NCBI GenBank assembly: GCA_036396755.1
Contig: DASWKG010000168.1
Span: 1-26,697 of the forward strand
Direction of reading: 5' to 3'
Source: DASWKG01 sp036396755
Lineage (GTDB): Bacteria; Actinomycetota; UBA4738; CALAEC01
Length of the DNA: 26,697 nt
The notes beneath the pieces are model-generated. The model was not told the origin of the DNA and searched no databases. It worked only from the letters and a program-made list of their open reading frames with translations. Shown piece by piece: positions 7,163-14,492 of the stretch (position 1 is the first letter of the stretch; every line of letters starts with the position of its first letter). A program made the position numbers and the translations under genes.

Positions 7163-8560
7163 ATGCATCCAGTTCGACACCGATCTCGCCTCGCCGCGCT
7201 CGCAGCGGTGACGGCGACGGCCCTCGGGCTCGGCGCCACGGCGCTCGGCCCGGTCGGCGGCGGCGCGTCCAGCCACCGGGAGGCGCCGCTCGTCGCGGCG
7301 GATCCCCAGGTGGACGTCACCGACGTCTACGCGTTCGTGAGCCCCGACGATCCCACGACCGTCACGCTCATCAGCAACTGGATCCCGTTCGAGGAGCCGG
7401 CCGGGGGGCCGAACTTCTACTCGTTCGCACCGGGCGTCCAGTACGACATCCGGGTCGACAACGACCACGACGCGAAGCCAGACCTGATCTACCGGTGGCT
7501 GTTCGCGAACCATTACCGCACGAAGGCCACGTTCCTCTACAACACCGGCCAGGTGACGTCGCTGACCGACGGCGACCTGAACTTCTACCAGACCTACGAC
7601 CTCCAGCTGATCAAGCCGGAGAAGAAGCACAACAACACGACGACGCTCTTCAACGACGTCATCGCGGCGCCGTCCCACGTCGGTGATGCCTCGATGCCCG
7701 ATTACGAGGCGCTCCGCGACGAGGCCATCCACACCTCGGGGGCGACGAAGACGTTCGCCGGGCAGGCAGACGAGGGCTTCTTCCTCGACCTGCGGGTCTT
7801 CGACCTGCTCTACGGCGGCGCGCTCGAGGGCGACGGGACGTTCGCCGAGGACGGCGACGACACGACCGACGGGTTCAACGTGCACACGATGGCCCTGCAG
7901 GTGCCGAAGGCGGCGCTCGCGGCCGGCGGCGACGCCGAGGCCAACCCGATCATCGGGATCTGGAGCACGGCGCAGCGCCGGAGCACCCGCATCCTGAAGG
8001 CGAACGGAAGCCAGAAGCACGAGGGCAAGTTCGTGCAGGTCTCCCGGCTCGGGATGCCGCTCGTGAACGAGGTCGTGATCCCCGTGGGGCAGAAGGACCT
8101 GTTCAACGCCTCGGCTCCCGCCGACGACGGCCAGTTCGCGAGCCACGTGACCGACCCGGAGCTCCCCAAGCTCATCGAGCTCATCTACGGGATCCCCGCG
8201 CCGGCGACGCCTCGCGACGACCTGGTGGCGGTGTTCCTCACCGGGGTCGAGGGCCTCAACAAGCCCGACGGCGTCGTGCCGAGCGAGCAGCTGCGGCTGA
8301 ACATGTCGATCCCGCCGTGCGAGGAGGGGTGCGCCGAGCACTCCACCCTCGGCGTGATCGGCGGCGACATCGCCGGCTTCCCGAACGGGCGCCGGCTGAC
8401 CGACGACATCCTCGACATCGCCGTGCAGGTGGTCGAGGGCGAGCTGGTCGGCAGCCCGAACGACCTCGGCGACGGTGTGGACGTGAACGACGTGGCGTTC
8501 GGGGAGACGTTCCCCTACCTCGCGCTCCCGCACTCGGGGTCGGACGCCTCGCCTCACTAG
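7163..8560 (+). CDS. Secreted DUF4331 family protein
   Basis: The 465-aa product has an N-terminal signal peptide (RHRSR followed by an Ala/Leu-rich core to about residue 35). Directly after it comes SSHREAPLVAADP and DVTDVYAFVSPDD, the hallmark opening of DUF4331 proteins. The family's C-terminal region is also present (GFPNGRRLTDDILDIAVQ), preceded by a CEEGC cysteine pair. Length is normal. The function of DUF4331 is unknown. The start ATG 7163 has the best ribosome-binding site in the window, AAGGAGGT at 7148-7155. It is the first gene of a co-directional cluster running to 12776. The upstream 214-nt divergent intergenic region contains GGGGAAC (7121-7127), reminiscent of ECF-sigma -35 boxes, but I could not pair it with a convincing -10. 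Confidence 0.93.
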   Translation: MHPVRHRSRLAALAAVTATALGLGATALGPVGGGASSHREAPLVAADPQVDVTDVYAFVSPDDPTTVTLISNWIPFEEPAGGPNFYSFAPGVQYDIRVDNDHDAKPDLIYRWLFANHYRTKATFLYNTGQVTSLTDGDLNFYQTYDLQLIKPEKKHNNTTTLFNDVIAAPSHVGDASMPDYEALRDEAIHTSGATKTFAGQADEGFFLDLRVFDLLYGGALEGDGTFAEDGDDTTDGFNVHTMALQVPKAALAAGGDAEANPIIGIWSTAQRRSTRILKANGSQKHEGKFVQVSRLGMPLVNEVVIPVGQKDLFNASAPADDGQFASHVTDPELPKLIELIYGIPAPATPRDDLVAVFLTGVEGLNKPDGVVPSEQLRLNMSIPPCEEGCAEHSTLGVIGGDIAGFPNGRRLTDDILDIAVQVVEGELVGSPNDLGDGVDVNDVAFGETFPYLALPHSGSDASPH

Positions 8561-8575
8561 GACCAGCCGATCGAC

Positions 8576-8601
8576 GCGGGGCCGGCCCGGGCCGGCCCCG
8601 C
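8576..8601. terminator. 26-bp perfect palindrome (possible attenuator or terminator)
   Basis: GCGGGGCCGGCCC is followed directly by its reverse complement. It lies 15 nt after the DUF4331 stop and 24 nt before the TPR gene start. As RNA it would form a very stable G/C hairpin without a U-tract. It could partly terminate transcription and set the ratio of the DUF4331 product to the downstream proteins. Confidence 0.5.
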
Positions 8602-8625
8602 TCGGTCGCTCATCGGGAGGGTCGA

Positions 8626-9957
8626 GTGAAGAACGCGATGCGGATCGTCGGGGCCGGGGTGCTGGCCGCGGCCATGTTCGCCGTCGGTGGTCTCGGCCTG
8701 TTCCGCGGCGACGCAAGCCCGACCGCGCCCGCCGCCGCGTCACGCACCGACGCCCTGCTCTCGTCCCCCGGGTCCTCGAGCGGGCTGGGGCGGACGATCG
8801 CCACCCTCCAGGAACGGCTCAAGGCCGACCGCGAGGATGCCGCGGCGAACGCGACGCTCGGGCTCGCGTACCTGCAGATCGGGCGGCTGACCGCCGACCC
8901 CACCTATTACCCGAAGGCGGAAGGGGTGCTCCGACGGGCCATCTCCCTCGACGACGCCGGCTTCGCGGCGCCCCTCGGGATGGGCGCGCTCGCCCTCGCT
9001 CGCCACGATTTCGCCGGAGCGCTCCGCTGGGGCCGCCGGGCGCTCGCGCTCAACCCCTACAGCGGCCAAGTCCGCGCCGTGATCGGCGACTCGCTCCTCG
9101 AGCTGGGCCGCTACGACCAGGCGGTCCGAGCCTTCCAGCGGATGATCGACCTCCGCCCCGAGCTGTCCGCCTACGCCCGGGTGTCGTACGCGCGCGAGCT
9201 GCACGGCGACGTCCCCGGGGCGATCGAGGCGATGACCGACGCCCTCGACGCGGCGGGGACCCCGGAGGACGCCGCCTGGGCCGCCTACCACCTGGGCGAG
9301 CTGTGGTGGGGCATCGGCGACCTCGAACGCGCCGAGCGCGCATACCGCATCGGGTCGCGGTACGCGCCGTCCCACCCCCTCCCCGCGGCCGGCCTCGCCA
9401 AGGTGGCCGCGGCGACGGGCGACCTCGACGGTGCGGTCGCCCTCCTCGACGACGTGGTCGACCGCTACCCGACCGCCGAGCTGGTGATCCTGCTCGGCGA
9501 CCTGCACGCGCTCGCCGGCGACGCGAACGGGGCCGAGGAGCAGTACGAGCTGGTCCGAGCCCTCCAGGCGCTCTCAGCGGAGAACGGGGTGAGCACCGAC
9601 CTGGAGCTGGCCCTGTTCGAGGCCGACCACGGGACCGTCGACCCCTCGGTGGTCGCCCGAGCCCGCGCCGAGTACCTGCGCCGCCCGAGCGTGCAGGCCG
9701 CCGACGCCCTGGCGTGGACCCTGCACGCCGCCGGTCGCGACGCGAAGGCCGCCCCGTACGCCCGCGAGGCGCTCCGCCTGGGAACGCGAAGCGCGCTGTT
9801 CCACTTCCACGCGGGGATCATCGCGCTGCGCCTGGGAGACGCCTCCGGCGCGCGCGAGCACCTGTCCTCGGCGCTCGAGCTGAACCCTTGGTTCTCGTTC
9901 CTGCACGCCGCCGAGGCTCGAAGGGCGCTGGCGAGGCTCGGAGGGTCGCCGCGGTGA
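8626..9957 (+). CDS. Membrane-anchored tetratricopeptide-repeat protein
   Basis: The 443-aa protein starts at GTG 8626 (VKNAMRIVG), preceded by GGGAGG at 8615-8620. An N-terminal hydrophobic stretch (about 6-25) is a signal anchor or signal peptide. From about residue 60 to the end there are repeated helix pairs with TPR spacing: ANATLGLAYLQIGRL, FAGALRWGRRALALNPYS, YDQAVRAFQRMIDLRPEL, GDLERAERAYRIGSRYAP, DASGAREHLSSALELNPW. TPR proteins act as protein-protein scaffolds; no enzymatic domain is visible. The stop overlaps the next gene's start by 4 nt (GTGA), so it is translationally coupled to the NicO exporter and may help assemble or fold the exported proteins of this cluster. That role is inference from position only. 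Confidence 0.85.
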   Translation: MKNAMRIVGAGVLAAAMFAVGGLGLFRGDASPTAPAAASRTDALLSSPGSSSGLGRTIATLQERLKADREDAAANATLGLAYLQIGRLTADPTYYPKAEGVLRRAISLDDAGFAAPLGMGALALARHDFAGALRWGRRALALNPYSGQVRAVIGDSLLELGRYDQAVRAFQRMIDLRPELSAYARVSYARELHGDVPGAIEAMTDALDAAGTPEDAAWAAYHLGELWWGIGDLERAERAYRIGSRYAPSHPLPAAGLAKVAAATGDLDGAVALLDDVVDRYPTAELVILLGDLHALAGDANGAEEQYELVRALQALSAENGVSTDLELALFEADHGTVDPSVVARARAEYLRRPSVQAADALAWTLHAAGRDAKAAPYAREALRLGTRSALFHFHAGIIALRLGDASGAREHLSSALELNPWFSFLHAAEARRALARLGGSPR

Positions 9958-11399
9958 GCCGCCTCGCGCGGACGCTCGGGGCGGTCGCCGCCGCGGTGGT
10001 GCTCCCGCTGCTCTCGTCGTCGCCGGCCGGTGCGCACCCGCTCGGCAACTTCACCGTGAACCTCTACAGCGGGATCACGCTCTCGCCGGGAACCGTCACG
10101 ATCGACTACGTGCTGGACATGGCGGAGATCCCGACCTTCCAGGAGCGGGACCGCCTCGACGCCGACGGCGACGGACGGGCGTCGGCCTCCGAGCGCGAGT
10201 CGTGGGCCGCGCGGGTGGCGCCGTCCCTCGCGGCGGGCCTCTCGCTCGACGTCGACGACCGGCCCGTGCCGCTCGCCGTCGCCTCGGCCGAGGCGACCCT
10301 CGGCGAGGGGCAGGGGGGGCTGGACGTCCTCCGGCTGGAGATGACCATCGAGGGAACGCTCGCGGGATCGGGTCGCATCGAGTTCCGCGACGGGAACTTC
10401 GCCGACCGCGTCGGGTGGCGCGAGATCACCGCCGTCGGGCTCGACGGCATCGCCGTGCGCGACGCGACCGTGCCGGCTCGAAGCGCGAGCGATCGGCTCC
10501 TCGCCTACCCGGCCGGGCTGCTGTCGAGCCCGCTCGCCGTGACCGAGGCCCGGCTCTCGTTCGCGCCGGGTGCGGCGACCGCGGCGCAGGCGCCGTTCCG
10601 GGACCCCGGCACCGCTCGGCCCGACGTCGGCGGTGGCGCGTTCGTCGGGCTCGTGTCGCGCCCGGACCTCAGCGTTCCGTTCGTCGCGCTGGCCCTGCTC
10701 CTCGCCGCGGGTCTCGGGGCCCTCCACGCGCTCGGCCCGGGACACGGCAAGACGATCATGGCGGCCTACCTCGTCGGCGCCGGGGGACGAGGGAGGCAGG
10801 CCCTGACGGTCGGGGCCGCCGTCTCCGTCATGCACACCGCCTCGGTCCTGGCCATCGGGCTCGCCATCCTCGCGGCGGGTCGCGTCTTCCCCGCGGAGCG
10901 CGTGTATCCGTGGGGCGGGCTGGCATCTGGCCTCGTCGCGCTCTCGCTCGGGGCCGGGCTGCTCGCGTCCCGGCTCCGGCAGCGTGACGGGAGCGGGCAT
11001 CGGCATCCGCACGAGCACGAGCATCCGGACGAGCATCGGCATCCCGAGCGGGACACCCACGCGCATGCGGAGGCCGCCGGGGGGGCGGGGCCCCTCTCGC
11101 GGAAGGGCCTCGCGGCGCTCGCCATCTCGGGCGGCCTGTTGCCGTCGCCCTCGGCCCTCGTCGTGCTGCTGGCGGCGGTGGCGCTGCACCGGGTCGCGTT
11201 CGGCGTGGCCCTCATCGCCGCGTTCAGCGTCGGCCTCGCGGCCGCGCTGACGCTGATCGGGCTCGTCGCCCTCCGGGCGCGCGACTCGATCGCTCGAAGG
11301 CTTCGGGGCCGTGCGGCCCGGCTGGTCCCCATCCTCAGCGCGGGCGCCATCCTCGGCGTCGGCGCGCTCCTCATCGTCGGCTCGGCGGGACAGCTCTAG
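9954..11399 (+). CDS. NicO/RcnA-type nickel-cobalt exporter with EF-hand and His-rich loop
   Basis: 481 aa from GTG 9954 (GGAGG at 9940-9944; overlaps the TPR stop). After a signal peptide (to about residue 27) comes HPLGNFTVN, typical of the exported N-terminal domain of this family, then a canonical 12-residue EF-hand loop at 69-80 (DADGDGRASASE: D69, D71, D73, E80). The membrane part starts near 240 and carries HALGPGHGKT (258-267), SVMHTASVL (291-299) and GGLLPSPSALVVLL (393-406), the conserved motifs of NicO permeases. A cytosolic-type loop at about 349-371 has nine His among Glu/Asp/Pro and probably binds divalent metal. Expected role: efflux of Ni, Co or a similar cation. Exact metal and direction are not provable here. 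Confidence in the family is high. Confidence 0.93.
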   Translation: MSRLARTLGAVAAAVVLPLLSSSPAGAHPLGNFTVNLYSGITLSPGTVTIDYVLDMAEIPTFQERDRLDADGDGRASASERESWAARVAPSLAAGLSLDVDDRPVPLAVASAEATLGEGQGGLDVLRLEMTIEGTLAGSGRIEFRDGNFADRVGWREITAVGLDGIAVRDATVPARSASDRLLAYPAGLLSSPLAVTEARLSFAPGAATAAQAPFRDPGTARPDVGGGAFVGLVSRPDLSVPFVALALLLAAGLGALHALGPGHGKTIMAAYLVGAGGRGRQALTVGAAVSVMHTASVLAIGLAILAAGRVFPAERVYPWGGLASGLVALSLGAGLLASRLRQRDGSGHRHPHEHEHPDEHRHPERDTHAHAEAAGGAGPLSRKGLAALAISGGLLPSPSALVVLLAAVALHRVAFGVALIAAFSVGLAAALTLIGLVALRARDSIARRLRGRAARLVPILSAGAILGVGALLIVGSAGQL

Positions 11400-11408
11400 G
11401 AGGTGCCG

Positions 11409-12107
11409 GTGAACGGGACATCGATCGCAGGCGAGAGACCGGCGGATCCCGCGCACGGCCGCCGCCCGACGACCGCCGTGCTCGGAGGGGCCGGCCTGCT
11501 CGTGACCGTGGCGCTGCTCGCGACGGCCGTCGTCACGACGCGCTCGCCGCTCGACCTCTCGGGCTCGGAGTGGCAGACCGTCGCGCGGGCGCTCGGGACG
11601 CGGTTCCCCGACCTGGAGCACTCGACGCCGATCGAGGTCCTCTGGGCCGACCCGAGGGGCATCGGCGGTGCGGAGGCATTCGAGACCATCTCCGCGTCGG
11701 TCGAGCGCATCGGCGCCGATCCCGAGGTGGCCGAGGTCGTCTCCGTCGCGAACGCGATCCCCGAGGCCACGATCGAACAGGCCCGCGCCTTCCTGAACAC
11801 TCCCCTCTCCTCCTCGGCGCTCGACGCCCGCGTCGCCGACGACGGCCGCTCGACGATCATCTCGATCACCCCGGCACGCGCCGGCGGCGCCGAGGCCCTG
11901 GTCGGGCGGCTCCGGACGGACCTGCTCGCCGAGCTCCCGGGGCCGATCTCGATCTCGGTCGGTGGCGACGCGGCCCGCGCGGTGGACGCGCGGGAGCGGG
12001 CCGCCGGCGCGCCTCCGGTCGCGCTCGTCCTCGCCGTCCCTGCGGCGGCCGTGTCGCTGTTGCTGCTCCGGCGCCGCCCCGGCCTCCCCTCCCACGTCGT
12101 CGTGTAG
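11409..12107 (+). CDS. Small membrane protein resembling the first segment of an MMPL/RND transporter
   Basis: 232 aa from GTG 11409, with AGGAGGT at 11398-11404; GTG 11403 is also in frame but overlaps that site. One transmembrane helix near residues 21-43 is followed by about 150 residues of extracytoplasmic domain. Then comes VGGDAARAVDARERAAGAPP leading into a second helix (about 200-219) and a short basic tail. This order (TM, porter-like domain, the VGG-D approach, TM) resembles the start of MMPL proteins, which normally continue through many more helices to about 700 aa or more. Here the frame stops right after helix 2. It is either a truncated relic or a stand-alone two-helix protein. 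It lies 9 nt after the NicO exporter and is probably co-translated. The MMPL relation is by eye and moderately sure. Confidence 0.6.
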   Translation: MNGTSIAGERPADPAHGRRPTTAVLGGAGLLVTVALLATAVVTTRSPLDLSGSEWQTVARALGTRFPDLEHSTPIEVLWADPRGIGGAEAFETISASVERIGADPEVAEVVSVANAIPEATIEQARAFLNTPLSSSALDARVADDGRSTIISITPARAGGAEALVGRLRTDLLAELPGPISISVGGDAARAVDARERAAGAPPVALVLAVPAAAVSLLLLRRRPGLPSHVVV

Positions 12108-12152
12108 CTTGGGGCCCGGCCCCGCCCGGGGGCCGTGCTGAGAGGGGGGGAC

Positions 12153-12776
12153 ATGAGAACAACGATCGTGCGCAACGCAGCCGTGCTCGCGGGGCTCCTG
12201 GTCGCGGGAGGAACGGTTCCGTCGGGAGCCGGGACGGCCGCCGTGCAGTGCAAGGGCGAGACCGCGACCATCGTCGGGACACCCGGCGCCGACACTGACC
12301 TCGACGGGACCAGCGGCGACGACGTCATCGCCGGCCTCGGGGGCGGCGACATCATCGACGGCCTCGGCGGCGACGACCGCATCTGCGGCGGCGGGGGGAA
12401 CGACGACATCTTCGGGCGGGCCGGCGGTGACGCGATGTTCGGCGGTGGCGGCGACGACGGCATCGTCGGCGGCGCCGGGCACGACCTCGTGAACGGCGGC
12501 GCCGGCGACGACGCCGGGTTCGGGGGCGGCGACGCCGACGACATGTTCGGCCTCGGCGGCGACGACCGGCTGAAGGGCCAGGGCGGCGACGACTTCATCT
12601 TCGGCGACAACGGCTCCGACGAGCTGATCGGCGGCCCGGACGACGACTGCATCACGACCTCCGACGGCGTCGGCGGCAACGACATCGGCAACGGCGGCCC
12701 GGGCACCGACCGGGCGCAGGCGGACGACGGCGACACCCTCAAGAGCATCGAGGAGACCGGCGTCTGCGGGGACTGA
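12153..12776 (+). CDS. Secreted RTX-like calcium-binding repeat protein
   Basis: 207 aa from ATG 12153, preceded by the purine run GAGAGGGGGGG. A signal peptide ends near residue 30. Residues about 53-162 are tandem GGxGxDx(I/L/F)xG units, the nonapeptide of RTX beta-rolls that binds Ca2+ between turns. Four Cys remain in the mature protein (33, 78, 166, 205), more than usual for RTX proteins, suggesting disulfides. There is no catalytic domain and no obvious type I secretion tail, so Sec export with folding on extracellular Ca2+ is the simplest reading. It closes the cluster that starts with DUF4331. The stop is only 7 nt from the convergent MBL gene's stop, leaving no room for a terminator. 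Confidence 0.85.
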   Translation: MRTTIVRNAAVLAGLLVAGGTVPSGAGTAAVQCKGETATIVGTPGADTDLDGTSGDDVIAGLGGGDIIDGLGGDDRICGGGGNDDIFGRAGGDAMFGGGGDDGIVGGAGHDLVNGGAGDDAGFGGGDADDMFGLGGDDRLKGQGGDDFIFGDNGSDELIGGPDDDCITTSDGVGGNDIGNGGPGTDRAQADDGDTLKSIEETGVCGD

Positions 12777-12783
12777 CCGACCG

Positions 12784-13350
12784 TTAGCGAGGGGTGTCCG
12801 GCCCGGGCCGGAACATCGCGCCGTGGCCGGGGAGGATCCGGTCGGCCAGCTCGAGCACCAGGGCGCGCCCCGCGTGGAGCGCCGCGGGATCGGTCGCGAA
12901 GGGGTCCTCGGGCGGCCCCTCGGACGCCCACCACAGGTGGGTGAGGGCGACCACGGCCTCCGCGGTGCCCACGAGCACCGTGACGCACTGGGGCGTGTGG
13001 CCGGGCGTCTCCCGCAGGGTGACGTTCGGGGACACCGCGAACCCCTCGGCCGGGCGGGTCACCCAGAGGTCGCCGCGGTACCAGGCCCAGTGGTCGTGGA
13101 CGCGGGCGGCCGGGAACAGGCCGGCGTGCATCGTGTGGTCGGGGTGATGGTGCGACAGGATCACGTCGGTCACGTCGTGGGGCGCCACTCCGAGCCGCTC
13201 GAGCGGATCGAGGATGACGTCGGGCGACGGCACCATCCCCGGGTCCCAGACGATCCTCGCGTCGCCGTCCCGGATGAACGCGACGGTGGCCGCCGTGTGC
13301 TCGCCGACGTATCCCTCGAAGAGGACATGCAGCTCTGCGGGGCGCTGCAC
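12784..13350 (-). CDS. Metallo-beta-lactamase-fold hydrolase, MBLAC1-like
   Basis: 188 aa from GTG 13350, which lies 2 nt after the proline dehydrogenase stop, so the two are co-transcribed. The metal motif HHHPDH is at 67-72 (H67, H69, D71, H72), with further ligands H118 in ETPGHTP and H176 in PGHG. The bridging Asp usually found in a GD motif after strand 10 appears replaced: the corresponding stretch reads VALTHLWW, with His138. The overall layout, including the DPFATDPAALHAGRALVLELADRI helix before PGHG, resembles the small single-domain MBLAC1-type proteins rather than glyoxalase II or beta-lactamases. Substrate unknown. The ORF stays open far upstream, but that part overlaps proline dehydrogenase in another frame. 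Confidence 0.85.
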   Translation of the reverse strand: MQRPAELHVLFEGYVGEHTAATVAFIRDGDARIVWDPGMVPSPDVILDPLERLGVAPHDVTDVILSHHHPDHTMHAGLFPAARVHDHWAWYRGDLWVTRPAEGFAVSPNVTLRETPGHTPQCVTVLVGTAEAVVALTHLWWASEGPPEDPFATDPAALHAGRALVLELADRILPGHGAMFRPGPDTPR

Positions 13351-13352
13351 CG

Positions 13353-14306
13353 CTACGCGCCGGCGTCCGAGGCGTCGCGCGCGAACACGTTTCGGACCAC
13401 GAACCAGACGTTCGACGGCTTCTCCGCGAGGCGGCGCACGTACCACGGGTACCAGGCGGGGCCGTAGGAGACGAGCGTCCGCACCGGGTAGCCCCGCTCG
13501 AGCAGGCGGAACTGGTCGCCCTGACGGATCCCGTAGAGCATCTGCGTCTCCCAGGCCGTGGGGGGAAGACCGATCGACCGCGAGGCCGACGCCACCTTCC
13601 CGAGCAGCGCGAGATCGTGGGTGGCGGCGGCGAACCGCCGGACCTTCCCCGCCTTGAGCCCGCCGAGGAGCGTCTCGGAAAGCGAGAAGAAGGCGACGTC
13701 GTGCTCCGCCCGCGTCGCCAGCGCCACCTCCTCGGGCTCCCGGTAGGCGCCCTTGACCAGCCGGATCGACGGACCGAGCGGCAGCAGCTCCTCGAGGTCG
13801 CGGGGCGTCCGGTGCAGGTACGCCTGGAGGCAGAGGCCCACCAGGGGCGCCTGCTCGAGCACCCGGCGGTACACCTCGACCGTCCGCTCGACGAAGGCGC
13901 TCGCCTCCATGTCGATCCACACCCACCTCCCGGTGGGCGACGCGCGCTCGACCAGCCGTTCGACGTTCGCCGCCGCCAGCCCCGGGTCGAGGTCGAGGCC
14001 GAGGTGCGTGAGCTTCACCGAGACCTCGGCGTCGAGCCCCGCCTCCGCGATGCGATCGAGGGCGTCCAGGTAGCCCTGGGTCGCCGCCTCGGCCTCCTCC
14101 TTCTGGTGCACGTTCTCACCGAGGTGGGTGAAGGTGGTCGGGAGCCCGCGGTCCTGCAGGCGCCGCGCGGCGTCGACGCCGTCGTCGAGGCGCTCGCCGG
14201 GCATGAAGCGGCGGACGGCGCGCTGCACGAACGGAAGGTGGGGCACCAGCGCCCGCAAGCGGTCGTTCTCCGATGCCCACAACAGGGTGTCGCGCGCGAT
14301 CTCCAC
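13353..14306 (-). CDS. Proline dehydrogenase (monofunctional PRODH)
   Basis: 317 aa from GTG 14306, with GAGGAGG 5 nt upstream; the ORF extends further but without signals. It is an FAD-binding beta-alpha barrel with the PRODH signatures in order: VSVKLTHLG (about 95-103), WIDMEAS (130-136), LQAYL (160-164), RLVKGAYRE (182-190), AAATHD (226-231), ETQMLYGI (253-260) and YGPAWYPWYVRRLAE (281-295). The Arg pair 291-292 matches the substrate carboxylate-binding arginines. The length matches the short single-domain enzyme of actinobacteria and Deinococcus-Thermus. It oxidises L-proline to pyrroline-5-carboxylate at the membrane, feeding electrons to quinone. The usual partner, P5C dehydrogenase, is not in the window. 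Repeats upstream may be an operator. Confidence 0.94.
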   Translation of the reverse strand: MEIARDTLLWASENDRLRALVPHLPFVQRAVRRFMPGERLDDGVDAARRLQDRGLPTTFTHLGENVHQKEEAEAATQGYLDALDRIAEAGLDAEVSVKLTHLGLDLDPGLAAANVERLVERASPTGRWVWIDMEASAFVERTVEVYRRVLEQAPLVGLCLQAYLHRTPRDLEELLPLGPSIRLVKGAYREPEEVALATRAEHDVAFFSLSETLLGGLKAGKVRRFAAATHDLALLGKVASASRSIGLPPTAWETQMLYGIRQGDQFRLLERGYPVRTLVSYGPAWYPWYVRRLAEKPSNVWFVVRNVFARDASDAGA

Positions 14307-14400
14307 GTGCCCTCCTCGACGGCCGGCGCGCCCCAGAGCATACCGGTCGGGTCGCTCCGCTCGTCCGCTCCGCGGCTCAGCCACGGAGAAAGAGCGACAA

Positions 14401-14441
14401 GAACGTCCGATCGGCTTGCAACGTCCGGGGGCGTCCGATAG
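14401..14441. promoter_or_regulatory. CGTCCG repeat cluster upstream of proline dehydrogenase (possible operator)
   Basis: CGTCCG occurs three times (14404, 14422, 14432), two of them as AACGTCCG and two as CGTCCGAT. This is in the 145-nt gap before the minus-strand PRODH start. Direct repeats in a promoter region suggest a regulator site. The region also holds TTGCAA (14416-14421), 17 nt, then TAGATT (14439-14444) on the plus strand. Function unproven. Confidence 0.3.
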
Positions 14442-14451
14442 ATTCGCCCAT

Positions 14452-14492
14452 GGAACCGCTGGAGTCTTCGGGCTCCGGCGGTTCCACTTTTT
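14452..14492 (+). terminator. Strong intrinsic terminator with UUCG tetraloop
   Basis: GGAACCGC (14452-14459) pairs with GCGGTTCC (14478-14485); the stem continues through GGAG/CTCC and closes on C(UUCG)G at 14466-14471, about 15 bp in total. On the plus strand it is followed by CTTTTT (14487-14492), a canonical Rho-independent terminator. On the minus strand it sits directly after the stop codon of the 14491-16224 gene and lacks a U-tract there, but it could still terminate that operon. Confidence 0.75.

Noticed and set aside
12108..12152. Terminator-like G/C run between the MMPL-like and RTX genes
   Set aside because: The arms pair only imperfectly and the gap is short; not strong enough to call.
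12297..12640. Short tandem DNA repeats that could look like a CRISPR array or minisatellite
   Set aside because: They are in-frame codons for RTX GGxGxD units; there are no uniform repeats and spacers.
13351..13926. N-terminal extension of the MBL-fold protein to 380 aa
   Set aside because: The extension overlaps the well-supported proline dehydrogenase frame; the MBL domain is complete from GTG 13350.
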